A DNA stretch of 64,000 nt from positions 1,866,501 through 1,930,500 of the forward strand of contig NZ_CP087106.1 in NCBI RefSeq assembly GCF_028583545.1, given 5' to 3'. The stretch comes from Methylobacterium sp. NMS14P. GTDB taxonomy: Bacteria; Pseudomonadota; Alphaproteobacteria; Rhizobiales; Beijerinckiaceae. Shown piece after piece: positions 33,406-41,253 of the stretch. A program made the translations under genes and the position numbers. Within the stretch, counting starts at the first letter, position 1; every line of letters begins with the position of its first letter. The notes beneath the pieces were generated by a model, which had not been told where the DNA came from, ran no database searches, and saw only the letters and a list, made by a program, of their open reading frames with translations.

Positions 33406-34775
33406 GCGAAGGCCTCGAACACGCGGGCGGCCTTGGCCAGGGTCTCGTCGTATTCCGGGCCCGGCTCCGACAGCAGCGTCACCCCGCCCCCGGCCTGCAG
33501 GACCGCCTGCCGGTCGTCCATGAACACGGTGCGGATCGCGATCGACGTGTCGAGCGCCCCGTCGAAGCCGATCCGGCCGATGGCGCCGCAGTAGAGTTCC
33601 CGCGCGTCGCCCTCGATCTCCGTGATGATGTCCATGGCGCGGATCTTCGGCGCGCCCGTGATCGAGCCGCCCGGAAAGGTCCCTTCCAAGAGGTCGAGGG
33701 CGTCGAGCCCGTCGCGGAGGTCGCCGGTCACCACCGACACCAGATGGTGGACGTTGGCGTAGGTCTCCAGGCCGCACAGGGTCGGCACGGCGACGCTGCC
33801 CGGCCGGCAGACCCGCGACAGGTCGTTGCGCAGCAGGTCGACGATCATGACGTTCTCGGCCCGCTCCTTGACGCTGGCCTGGAGCGCCTCGGCCGCCGCC
33901 CGGTCGGCCGCCGGGTCATCGAGCCGGCGGGCCGTGCCCTTGATCGGGCGCGTCTCCACGTGCCGGCCGTCGAGGCGGATGAACCGCTCCGGCGAGGACG
34001 AGGCGACGGTCAGGCCCTCCTGTTCCAGGTAGGCCCCGAAGGTCGCCGGATTGGTCTCGCGCAGCCGCCGGTAGAGGGCGAACGGGTCGAAGCCGGCCGG
34101 CAGGTCGGCGGTGAAGCGCTGGGCGATGTTGGCCTGGTAGATGTCGCCGGCCCGGATATAGGCGCGGACCTTTTCGACAGCTTCTTCGTAGGTTTGGCGG
34201 TCGAAGTTCGAGCGCCACGCGAGCGGCTGGGCCGGCCGGGCGGGGGCCGCGGCGGGCGGCTCCGTGCCGCCGAGCAGGTCGGCGAAGCGGGCGAGCCGCG
34301 CCTCCGCGCGGGCCCGCCGCGCGTCCGGCGCGGTCTCGGGGAACCCCGTGGCGACGAGCCGGCCCGTGCCGGCGGCGTGGTCGACGACCAGCGCCGTGTC
34401 GTAGAAATTGAGTGCGATGTCGTCGGTGAGCCCCGCCCGCCGGGCCGGCGGCGCCACCCGTTCCAGCGCCGCGCCGAGGTCGTACGCCAGGTACCCGATC
34501 GCCCCGCCGGGGAACGGCTCGGGCCCGGGCTCGAGCCGGTAGGGCTCGAGGCAGGCCCGGAGCGCCGCCATCGGGCCGCCCGCCACCGGTCGCCCGTCGA
34601 GGGTCGCGCGCCCGTCGCGGTAGCGGAACCGCGCGAACGGGTCGGCGGCCACGATCGAGTGCCGGCCCAGCGGGTCGTGCCGCATGGCGCTGTCGAGGAA
34701 GGCGAGCCCGGGCAGGGCGCGCAGCCGGGCCGCCGCCGCGACGGGATCGATGAAGGGGATCTCTCGGGTCCACAT
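33402..34775 (-). CDS. pabB: Aminodeoxychorismate synthase component I (PabB)
   Basis: A 457-residue chorismate-binding enzyme. PIKGTARR carries the Lys that separates PabB (PIKGT) from anthranilate synthase TrpE (PIAGT). Other family blocks are GDIYQANIAQRFTA, ERAENVMIVDLLRNDLSRVC and FPGGSITGAPKIRAMDII. It amidates chorismate to 4-amino-4-deoxychorismate with PabA. ATG 34775 starts the usual N-terminus; the frame to 34829 adds 18 unlikely residues. First gene of the pabB-pabA-pabC-doxX operon, all with overlapping ends. Confidence 0.92.
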   Translation of the reverse strand: MWTREIPFIDPVAAAARLRALPGLAFLDSAMRHDPLGRHSIVAADPFARFRYRDGRATLDGRPVAGGPMAALRACLEPYRLEPGPEPFPGGAIGYLAYDLGAALERVAPPARRAGLTDDIALNFYDTALVVDHAAGTGRLVATGFPETAPDARRARAEARLARFADLLGGTEPPAAAPARPAQPLAWRSNFDRQTYEEAVEKVRAYIRAGDIYQANIAQRFTADLPAGFDPFALYRRLRETNPATFGAYLEQEGLTVASSSPERFIRLDGRHVETRPIKGTARRLDDPAADRAAAEALQASVKERAENVMIVDLLRNDLSRVCRPGSVAVPTLCGLETYANVHHLVSVVTGDLRDGLDALDLLEGTFPGGSITGAPKIRAMDIITEIEGDARELYCGAIGRIGFDGALDTSIAIRTVFMDDRQAVLQAGGGVTLLSEPGPEYDETLAKAARVFEAFA

Positions 34776-35139
34776 GACCGGGTTCGGGGCCGTTATCCTC
34801 GGGCTGCGCGTCGTCCGCTGCCGTCGCACAGGCGATGCCGCGGGGGAAGCGGCAGTTCCACGCAGGCCCCGCCGCCCCGCGCGGGCGGGCCGTGTCCGGG
34901 GCGCAGGGCGACGCCGCCCTGGGCTGATGTGGGGTCTGAGGAGCCCGTCGTAAAGCTCTGCTGTAACGGCAGGATCGACGGCCGGGCCCAGGCTCGCGCG
35001 CAGGGCCGGTCACCCCTGCGGCGGCCGGCCTCGCGCGGAGGCGCGGGACCCTGTATAGGAGCGCGACCCCGAATTCCTGGTCCCGCGCGCCGGGCGGCCG
35101 ATCGCCGGTCGCCCTGCCGGACCGTCCGACCCGAATGCC
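34776..35139. other. Divergent intergenic region upstream of pabB and rimO
   Basis: A 364-bp gap between divergent pabB and rimO. It is GC-rich with no convincing gene on either strand. CCCTGTATAGGAGCGCGAC (about 35049-35067) could be the -10 region of rimO. GTAAAGCTCTGCTGTAACGG around 34953 is a weaker A/T spot. No repeats or riboswitch-like structure were recognised. Confidence 0.4.
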
Positions 35140-36501
35140 ATGACCGCCACGCCCGCCCCCCGCGGCCCCGCTCCCGGCGCCGCCCCCAAGATCACGGCCC
35201 CCAAGATCTCGTTCGTCTCGCTGGGCTGCCCGAAGGCGCTGGTCGATTCCGAGCGGATCCTCACGCACCTGCGCGCCGAGGGCTACGAGCTGGCTCGCCG
35301 GCACGACGGCGCCGACGTGGTGATCGTCAACACCTGCGGCTTCCTCGATTCGGCCAAGGCGGAGTCGCTCTCGGCGATCGGCGAGGCCATGGCGGAGAAC
35401 GGCCGGGTCATCGTCACCGGCTGCATGGGCGCGCAGCCGGAGGAGATCCGCGAGAAGTACCCCGACCTCCTCGCGGTGACCGGGCCCCAGGCCTACGAGT
35501 CGGTGGTGGCGGCCGTCCACGAGGCGGTGCCGCCGGCCCACGACCCGTTCCTCGACCTCGTGCCGCCGCAGGGGATCAAGCTCACCCCGCGCCACTACGC
35601 CTACCTGAAGATCTCGGAAGGGTGCAGCAACCGCTGCAGCTTCTGCATCATCCCGAGCTTGCGCGGGAACCTCGTCAGCCGCCCCGCCGCCGACGTGCTG
35701 CGCGAGGCCGAGAAGCTGGTGAAGGCCGGCGTGAAGGAGCTGCTGGTCGTCAGCCAGGACACCAGCGCGTACGGCGTCGACATCCGCTACAGTGAGAGCC
35801 CGTGGCAGGACCGCCAGGTCCGCGCGAAGTTCTACGACCTGACCCGGGAACTCGGCGAGCTCGGGGCCTGGGTGCGGCTGCACTACGTCTACCCCTACCC
35901 GCACGTGGACGAGGTCATCCCGCTGATGGCCGAGGGCAAGGTGCTGCCCTACCTCGACATGCCGCTCCAGCACGCGAGCCCCTCCGTGCTCAAGCGCATG
36001 CGCCGCCCCGGCAACCAGGAGCGCCAGCTCGACCGGATCCGCAGCTGGCGGCAGACCTGCCCGGACCTCGCGATCCGCTCGACCTTCATCGTCGGCTTCC
36101 CCGGCGAGACCGAGGCCGAGTTCGAGGAGCTGCTGGCCTGGCTCCAGGAGGCGAAGCTCGATCGCGTCGGCTGCTTCGAGTACGAGCCGGTGGCCGGCGC
36201 CACCGCCAACGCGCTGGGCGACCTCGTGCCGCCGGCGGTGAAGGCCGAGCGCAAGCGCCGGTTCATGGAGACCCAGAACGGCATCGCGCTCCGGCTGCAG
36301 CGGGCCAAGGTTGGCAAGCGGTTGCCCGTCATCGTCGATTCCGTCGAGGGCGGGGTCGCGCGGGGCCGGTCCAAGGCCGACGCGCCGGAGATTGACGGCA
36401 CCGTCCACGCCGCCTTCCGGCGCCCGGTGCGGGTCGGCGACATCGTCACCGTGAAGATCGACCGGGCCGAGGCCTACGACCTCTACGGCAGCGTCGCCTG
36501 A
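35140..36501 (+). CDS. rimO: Ribosomal protein S12 methylthiotransferase RimO
   Basis: A 453-residue radical-SAM methylthiotransferase. The N-terminal UPF0004 domain has its three cluster Cys (C30 in VSLGCPKA, C66 in VNTCGF, C95 in VTGCMG). The radical-SAM triad is GCSNRCSFC (C162, C166, C169). A C-terminal TRAM domain is visible ([20 protein letters not shown]). [13 protein letters not shown] is the RimO form rather than MiaB. It adds a methylthio group to the conserved Asp of S12. The start is the first ATG; the Pro/Ala-rich first 20 residues are unusual but in frame. Confidence 0.94.
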   Translation: MTATPAPRGPAPGAAPKITAPKISFVSLGCPKALVDSERILTHLRAEGYELARRHDGADVVIVNTCGFLDSAKAESLSAIGEAMAENGRVIVTGCMGAQPEEIREKYPDLLAVTGPQAYESVVAAVHEAVPPAHDPFLDLVPPQGIKLTPRHYAYLKISEGCSNRCSFCIIPSLRGNLVSRPAADVLREAEKLVKAGVKELLVVSQDTSAYGVDIRYSESPWQDRQVRAKFYDLTRELGELGAWVRLHYVYPYPHVDEVIPLMAEGKVLPYLDMPLQHASPSVLKRMRRPGNQERQLDRIRSWRQTCPDLAIRSTFIVGFPGETEAEFEELLAWLQEAKLDRVGCFEYEPVAGATANALGDLVPPAVKAERKRRFMETQNGIALRLQRAKVGKRLPVIVDSVEGGVARGRSKADAPEIDGTVHAAFRRPVRVGDIVTVKIDRAEAYDLYGSVA

Positions 36502-36516
36502 CGCGGAACACCGTCG

Positions 36517-36540
36517 CCGCGCCCGCGATGGCGGGCGCGG
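36517..36540. terminator. Hairpin after rimO
   Basis: CCGCGCCCGC-GATG-GCGGGCGCGG, a 10-bp perfect stem 16 bp after the rimO stop, followed by GCCGGACTCCTGTT. A likely terminator, although without a pure T-run. Confidence 0.65.
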
Positions 36541-36643
36541 GCCGGACTCCTGTTGACGCCGCGCCCGGCGCGGCTTGACCCAGCCGTCCCGCCGCGGTCA
36601 TTCAGAACAGAGCGGGAACTGGCGGCGGATCTCCGAGGCGGCG

Positions 36644-37726
36644 ATGGATCCGGAGGTCGCGCTCCGAAAGATCATCCACATCGACATGGACGCGTTCTAC
36701 GCCTCCGTGGAGCAGCGCGACGACCCGTCCCTGCGCGGCCTGCCGCTGGCGGTGGGCGGCTCGCGGGAGCGCGGCGTCGTGGCGGCGGCGAGCTACGAGG
36801 CGCGCAGGTTCGGCGTCCGCTCGGCCATGCCGTCGGCCACCGCCCGCCGGCTCTGCCCGGACCTGCTGTTCGTGAAGCCGCGCTTCGAGGTCTACCGGGC
36901 GGTCTCGGAGGAGATCCGCGCGGTCTTCGCCCGGCACACGGCCGTCATCGAGCCAGTGGCCCTGGACGAGGCCTATCTCGACGTCACCGAGAACCTCCTG
37001 GGACTCCCGACCGCCACGGCCGTGGCGAGGGCGATCCGGGCCGAGATCCTGGAGCGCACCGGCCTGATCGCCTCGGCCGGGGTCTCGTACAACAAGTTCC
37101 TCGCCAAGGTGGCGTCCGACCACAGGAAGCCCGACGCCCTGTTCGTCATCACCCCCGCGATGGGGCCGGACTTCGTGGCGGCGCTGCCGATCGGCCGGTT
37201 CCACGGCGTCGGCCCGGTCACCGAGGCGAAGATGAAGCGGCTCGGGATCGAGACCGGGGCGGACCTGCGCGCCTGGACGCCGGAGCGCCTGCGCGAGACC
37301 TTCGGCTCCGCGGGCGCCTACTACCACGCCGTCGCCCGCGGGATCGACGCGCGGCCGGTCCGCGCCCACCGGGTGCGCAAGTCGATCGGGGCGGAGACCA
37401 CCTTCTCGGACGACACCGCCGCCTTCGAGGTCCTGGCCGCCCGGCTGGCGCCGCTGTTCGACAAGGTCTGGGCGGGGGCCGACGCCAAGGGCATGCGCGC
37501 CCGGACCGTGACCCTGAAGCTCAAGTTCTCGGATTTCGCCCAGGTCACCCGGGCGAGGTCGCTGCCCGTCCCCGTCGCCGACCGGGCCGGGCTGGAGCGG
37601 ATCGGCCTCGACCTGCTGGCCGGCCTGTTCCCCCTGCGGCGCAGCGCGCGGCTGATCGGGGTATCGCTGTCGGGCTTCGCGCAGGACGCGCCCGAGGCGC
37701 CGCTCCAGCTCGGGCTGGCGCTCTGA
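36644..37726 (+). CDS. dinB: DNA polymerase IV (DinB)
   Basis: A 360-residue Y-family polymerase. Palm residues are HIDMDAFYASVEQRDDP (D14) and VALDEAYLDVT (D108-E109). The fingers have VVAAASYEARRFGVRSAMPS, and the little-finger domain starts near residue 240 (VRKSIGAETTFSDD). The length matches PolIV, though the C-terminal beta-clamp peptide is not obvious (the end is PEAPLQLGLAL, and QLGL could serve as a degenerate clamp motif). ATG 36644 has GAGG 5 nt upstream; the longer frame from 36575 is not family-like. It makes error-prone bypass synthesis. No LexA box was recognised upstream. Confidence 0.93.
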   Translation: MDPEVALRKIIHIDMDAFYASVEQRDDPSLRGLPLAVGGSRERGVVAAASYEARRFGVRSAMPSATARRLCPDLLFVKPRFEVYRAVSEEIRAVFARHTAVIEPVALDEAYLDVTENLLGLPTATAVARAIRAEILERTGLIASAGVSYNKFLAKVASDHRKPDALFVITPAMGPDFVAALPIGRFHGVGPVTEAKMKRLGIETGADLRAWTPERLRETFGSAGAYYHAVARGIDARPVRAHRVRKSIGAETTFSDDTAAFEVLAARLAPLFDKVWAGADAKGMRARTVTLKLKFSDFAQVTRARSLPVPVADRAGLERIGLDLLAGLFPLRRSARLIGVSLSGFAQDAPEAPLQLGLAL

Positions 37727-37749
37727 CACGGCCTCCGGGGCAGGCCCAC

Positions 37750-37845
37750 GCTCCGTCATCACGGGCGCGGTGAAGTGACTCAGGGCAGCAGGACATCGGT
37801 CGGCGTGGCGCTGCCCTGGATTGCTTCGCTCCACGCGCAACGACG
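37750..37845. repeat. CGTCAT-type dispersed inverted repeat, copy 2
   Basis: Left arm CGTCATCACGGGCGCGGTGA, then ACTCAGGGCAGCA, centre TCGGCGTGGCGCTG, right arm CTGGATTGCTTCGCTCCACG. It shares centre and arms with the copy at 41016 and arms with the copy at 21632. It occupies most of the gap after dinB. Confidence 0.85.
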
Positions 37846-38010
37846 ACGGTGGGGGAGCGATCAACCGGAAAGCGATGGAGCCGCCGCCGTCATGCACGAC
37901 ACGGCGCCTGTGCGGTTCCGCACGTCGGGAAGGGCGGGTCGATCGCAGAGCGGAGCGATCCGGTACGGATCAGGGTTTTTCGAGCCCGGGCGAACACGAG
38001 GACCCTGTCG

Positions 38011-38235
38011 ATGCCGAAGCACGCCCGCCTGGCCCTGGCCGCCGCGCTCCTATCGGCCCTCGCGGCGGGCGCCGTCCGCGCGGACGGCACATCCGCTTTC
38101 GGGGCCGCCAACGCGGCCCAGCTCCGGGGCTACACCGCCAGCCCGGCCCAGATCTACGTTCCGGCAGGCGGCCCGAGCGCCAAGCCCGCAGCCCCTGCAC
38201 CGCAGCGGCCGAAGCCGCCGGCCCGCGCCCGCTGA
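38011..38235 (+). CDS. Small secreted protein, function unknown
   Basis: A 74-residue protein with a signal peptide (MPKHARLALAAALLSALAAG, cleavage near VRA-DG), a short Ala-rich middle (SAFGAANAAQLRGYTA) and a Pro/Ala/Lys-rich basic end (KPAAPAPQRPKPPARAR). Periplasmic or cell-wall association is inferred. Family unknown. The longer upstream frame from 37849 runs out of the dispersed repeat and is not supported. Confidence 0.55.
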   Translation: MPKHARLALAAALLSALAAGAVRADGTSAFGAANAAQLRGYTASPAQIYVPAGGPSAKPAAPAPQRPKPPARAR

Positions 38236-38237
38236 CG

Positions 38238-38271
38238 GGGCTCGCCCGGGCCGCGCCGGCCCGGGCAGCCC
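38238..38271. terminator. Hairpin between convergent small genes
   Basis: GCCCGGGCC-GCGCC-GGCCCGGGC, a 9-bp stem with a 5-nt loop, extended by flanking GGCT/AGCC. It lies between a rightward and a leftward stop codon. Confidence 0.65.
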
Positions 38272-38286
38272 GTCACGCGGTTCCGG

Positions 38287-38487
38287 TCACGCGTTCTTGC
38301 GCGGCCGGTGGTCCGGGTCGACGCCGCCGTCGAGCTTCGTCTCGTTGTCGACGTCGCCCACGAAGGTCGAATCCGCCTGCAGATCCGCCGGGTCGGCGCC
38401 GCTCATCCCCTTCGAGGTGCCGATCCCGGGATTGCCCTTGAGGTCGGCGTCGGTCGGGGTGTCGGTCTTCAGATGCTTGGACGACAT
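38287..38487 (-). CDS. Small hydrophilic protein, function unknown
   Basis: A 66-residue acidic, disordered-looking protein (MSSKHLKTDTPTDADLKGNP, then DNETKLDGGVDPDHRPRKNA). ATG 38487 has AGGAG 6 nt upstream, a strong site. The composition (Asp, Gly, Thr, Lys) is quite unlike random GC-rich coding here, which supports a real gene. It resembles small stress-induced hydrophilins, but that is inference. Confidence 0.6.
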   Translation of the reverse strand: MSSKHLKTDTPTDADLKGNPGIGTSKGMSGADPADLQADSTFVGDVDNETKLDGGVDPDHRPRKNA

Positions 38488-38586
38488 GCAGGCTCCTGTC
38501 GGATGCTGATGCCGGGCCAACGCACCGGGGCGGAGACGGTCTCCCGCGGCCCGTGCGGCGGTTCGCCTCCCGGTCCCCGCAGGTCC

Positions 38587-39213
38587 TCAGCCGATCTCCG
38601 CCGCCGCGATCCGGCGGACGCCCGCCGCCTCCATCCGCGCCCAGGCCCGCGCGAGCGACCCGTCCACGTCGATCCCGCGCACCGCGTCCGCCACCACGAG
38701 GACGTCGAAACCCGCGTCACGCGCGTCGAGCGCGCTCCAGGCGACGCAGAAGTCGGTGGCGAGGCCGCACACGGCGACGCGGGCGATGCCGCGCTCCCGG
38801 AGCGCCCCCGCGAGGCCGGTGCGCGTGGCCCGGTCGGCCTCGAGGAACGCCGAGTAGCTGTCGACCCGCGGATCCAGCCCCTTGCGCACCACCAGGCTGG
38901 CCCGGTCGGTGGCGAGATCCGGCGCGAAGGCGGCCCCGCGGCTGCCCTGGACGCAGTGGCGCGGCCACAGCACCTGCGGCCCGTAGGGCAGCGCCACGGT
39001 CTCGAACGGCACCCGCCCCGGATGGGTCTCGGCGAAGGAGACGTGGTCCGCCGGATGCCAGTCCTGCATCAGCACCACGTGCCGGAAGCGGTGCTGGAGC
39101 GCGTTGATCGGGCCGATCACCGCGTCGCCCCCCGGGACGGGGAGCGCCCCGCCCGGCAGGAAATCGACCTGCACGTCGACGACGAGGAGCAGGTCGGCGT
39201 TGCCGGGCGTCAC
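38587..39213 (-). CDS. pncA: Nicotinamidase (PncA)
   Basis: A 208-residue isochorismatase-fold amidase. The catalytic triad is visible: D13 in VVDVQVDF, K111 in VVRKGLDP and C156 in GLATDFCVAW. Metal ligands are in QDWHPADH (D51, H53, H57). It converts nicotinamide to nicotinate for NAD salvage. It lies 10 bp after the quinone oxidoreductase gene ends, same strand, so co-transcription is likely. Confidence 0.92.
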   Translation of the reverse strand: MTPGNADLLLVVDVQVDFLPGGALPVPGGDAVIGPINALQHRFRHVVLMQDWHPADHVSFAETHPGRVPFETVALPYGPQVLWPRHCVQGSRGAAFAPDLATDRASLVVRKGLDPRVDSYSAFLEADRATRTGLAGALRERGIARVAVCGLATDFCVAWSALDARDAGFDVLVVADAVRGIDVDGSLARAWARMEAAGVRRIAAAEIG

Positions 39214-39222
39214 GGTCGGTCT

Positions 39223-40200
39223 CTACGGCAGCATCACGATCGAGCCGGTGGTCTCCCGGCCCGCGAGGTCGCGGTGCACCTGCTGCGCCTCGGCCAGCGG
39301 GTAGGTGGCGTTGACGGCGATCTTCACCGCGCCGTCGCGGACCACCTTGAACAGGCGGGCGGCCGCCTCCTCCAGGGTGGCGCGGTTCGACGAGAAGGTC
39401 GCGAGCGTCGGGCGCGTCACGTAGAGCGAGCCGCGCGGGGCCAGCAGGCCGAGGTCGAGCCCGGTGATCGCCCCGGAGGCCGAGCCGAAGCTCGCCAGCA
39501 GGCCGAGCGGCGCGAGGCTGTCCAGCGAGCCCATCAGGGTCGCCTGCCCGACGCCGTCGTAGACCACCGGGACGCCCTTGCCGCCGGTGATCTCGCGGAC
39601 GCGCTTGGCGACGTCCTCCTCGCGGTAGAGGATGACGTGGTCGCAGCCGTTCCGCTTGGCGAGGTCCGCCTTCTCGGGGCTGCCGGCGGTGCCGATCACG
39701 GTGGCGCCGAGGTGCTTGGCCCACTGGCAGGCGATCAGGCCGACGCCGCCGGCGGCCGCCTGCCACAGGATCGTGTCGCCGGGCTTCACCGCGTAGGTCC
39801 GGTGCAGCAGGTACTCGACGGTCAGGCCCTTGAGCATCATGGCGGCGGCGGTCGTCTCGTCGACGCCGTCGGGGATCGGCACGGCCGCGGAGGCCGGGAT
39901 CACCGGCTCCTCGGCGTAGCAGCCGTCCGCCACCGAGCCGTAGGCGACCCGGTCGCCGGGCTTGAACTGGCTGACGCCCTCGCCCACCGCCGTGACGGTG
40001 CCGGCACCCTCCTTGCCGGGGGTGTAGGGCATGTGCGGGGACTTGTAGGCGCCGGTGCGGAAGTAGATGTCGATGAAGTTGACGCCGATGGCCGCCTGCT
40101 TGACCCGGATCTGCCCGGGGCCGGGCTCGGCCAGGGGCACGTCCTCGAAGCGCATCACCTCGGGGCCGCCGTACTCGTAGACCCGGATCGCCTTCGGCAT
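39223..40200 (-). CDS. NADPH:quinone oxidoreductase (zinc-free MDR family)
   Basis: A 325-residue medium-chain reductase of the QOR type. AIGVNFIDIYFRTGAYK and the N-terminal VYEYGGPEVM are family blocks, and AAAGGVGLIACQWAKHLGA is the NADPH-binding Rossmann loop. The zinc-binding Cys set of alcohol dehydrogenases is absent, as expected. It reduces quinones by one electron with NADPH. ATG 40200 has GGGAG 9 nt upstream; the frame to 40272 adds a Pro/Ala leader. Followed by pncA. Confidence 0.9.
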   Translation of the reverse strand: MPKAIRVYEYGGPEVMRFEDVPLAEPGPGQIRVKQAAIGVNFIDIYFRTGAYKSPHMPYTPGKEGAGTVTAVGEGVSQFKPGDRVAYGSVADGCYAEEPVIPASAAVPIPDGVDETTAAAMMLKGLTVEYLLHRTYAVKPGDTILWQAAAGGVGLIACQWAKHLGATVIGTAGSPEKADLAKRNGCDHVILYREEDVAKRVREITGGKGVPVVYDGVGQATLMGSLDSLAPLGLLASFGSASGAITGLDLGLLAPRGSLYVTRPTLATFSSNRATLEEAAARLFKVVRDGAVKIAVNATYPLAEAQQVHRDLAGRETTGSIVMLP

Positions 40201-40392
40201 CGTTGGACTCCCGCTCGCCGCCCCGTCCGGGGGCGTTGCAGCCCGAGATAACGGAGCGCCCGGCGGAGGCAATTTCTTTTTGCCGTCTCGCCCTCCAGTT
40301 GTAACTCGCCCGGTCGCGGCGCCGTTCTGGATCCGTCGCCGCGGGGGGCCTATCTAGCGCCTACCCCTTGTTCGAGCCGAGGTCCGAGATCC

Positions 40393-40689
40393 ATGTCCGG
40401 CACCACCCGCACGAGCGCCGACCTCGATCCGCGCCGCCGCCGCCTCCTCTACCGCGCCTGGCACCGGGGCATCCGCGAGATGGACCTGATCATGGGCCGC
40501 TTCGCCGACGCCGCGATCGGCGAGCTGTCGGAGGCGGAGCTCGACCAGTTCGAGGCGCTGATCGAGGTGCCGGACCGGGACCTGTTCAAGTGGCTCACCG
40601 GCGAGGTCGAGACGCCCTCGAACTACGACACGTCGGTCTGGCGGCGCGTCCGGGCGTTCCACCGGCACGACGCGCCGATCCATTCCTGA
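40393..40689 (+). CDS. sdhE: Succinate dehydrogenase assembly factor SdhE
   Basis: A 98-residue SdhE/CptB-type protein with the signature RGIREMDLIMGRF (residues 26-38; the RGxxE motif) and DRDLFKWLTGE. It promotes covalent FAD attachment to SdhA. The small five-helix size fits. It is 4 bp after a possible promoter in the gap divergent from the quinone oxidoreductase gene. The stop codon lies in the first unit of a 14-bp tandem repeat. Confidence 0.92.
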   Translation: MSGTTRTSADLDPRRRRLLYRAWHRGIREMDLIMGRFADAAIGELSEAELDQFEALIEVPDRDLFKWLTGEVETPSNYDTSVWRRVRAFHRHDAPIHS

Positions 40690-40726
40690 GAGAGCCCGCC
40701 TGAGAGAGCCCGCCTGAGAGAGCCCC
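40685..40726. repeat. Three tandem 14-bp repeats between sdhE and the next gene
   Basis: Three copies of CCTGAGAGAGCCC(G/C) in a row. Each holds TGA and a GAGAG Shine-Dalgarno-like core. The first supplies the sdhE stop and the last lies just before the following ATG. Confidence 0.9.
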
Positions 40727-40727
40727 G

Positions 40728-40958
40728 ATGGACGAACCGAAACCCAATTACGACCACCCGGCCCGGTCGATCGCCACCGAGCTGGTGGTGCGGATCATGC
40801 TGGAGATGATGGAGCGCTCCGATCCGGCGCTCCGCGGAGAGATCCTCCGGCAGGCGACGGCGCGCGCCGCCGCGATGACCGAGCCCATGCCCAACGCGGA
40901 CTTCTTCCGCGGCCGGGTCGAGGCGGCGCTGGCGGAGATCGTCGGGCCCGACGCCTGA
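40728..40958 (+). CDS. Small helical protein, function unknown
   Basis: A 76-residue helical protein (ATELVVRIMLEMMERSDPAL, then ILRQATARAAAMTEPMPN and FFRGRVEAALAEIVG). The GAGAG in the third 14-bp repeat precedes its ATG by 6 nt. Being 38 bp after sdhE on the same strand, it may share that message. No family is recognised. Confidence 0.6.
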   Translation: MDEPKPNYDHPARSIATELVVRIMLEMMERSDPALRGEILRQATARAAAMTEPMPNADFFRGRVEAALAEIVGPDA

Positions 40959-41015
40959 GGGCGAGGGCCGGGGATTTTCATCGCATCCGATCGAAGCTCT
41001 CGGCCGATGCGGCCC

Positions 41016-41112
41016 GCTCCGTCATCACGAGCGCAGCGAAGTGACCCAGGGCAGCGCGTCCTTGGTCAGCGTGGCGCTGCTGGATCGCTTCGCTGCGCTC
41101 GCGAGGATGACC
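41016..41112. repeat. CGTCAT-type dispersed inverted repeat, copy 3
   Basis: Left arm CGTCATCACGAGCGCAGCGA, centre with GGTCAGCGTGGCGCTG, right arm CTGGATCGCTTCGCTGCGCT. Arms pair over about 17 bp. It fills part of the 295-bp gap before mfd. Confidence 0.88.
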
Positions 41113-41253
41113 ACCGTTCCCTGCCGCAGCGGAACCGCCATATAGGGCCTTCGGCCGTGACCGCGGGGACGCTTTATCGCGGCGGCCCGTTGGGCTAACG
41201 CCACCCGACCTCCTCCCCTGACGCGCCCGGCGGGACTCCCCGCGAAAGACCCG

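Noticed and set aside
33402..34775. Anthranilate synthase component I (TrpE) for the chorismate enzyme
   Set aside because: The PIKGT motif with Lys and the adjacent pabC indicate PabB; TrpE has Ala in place of the Lys.
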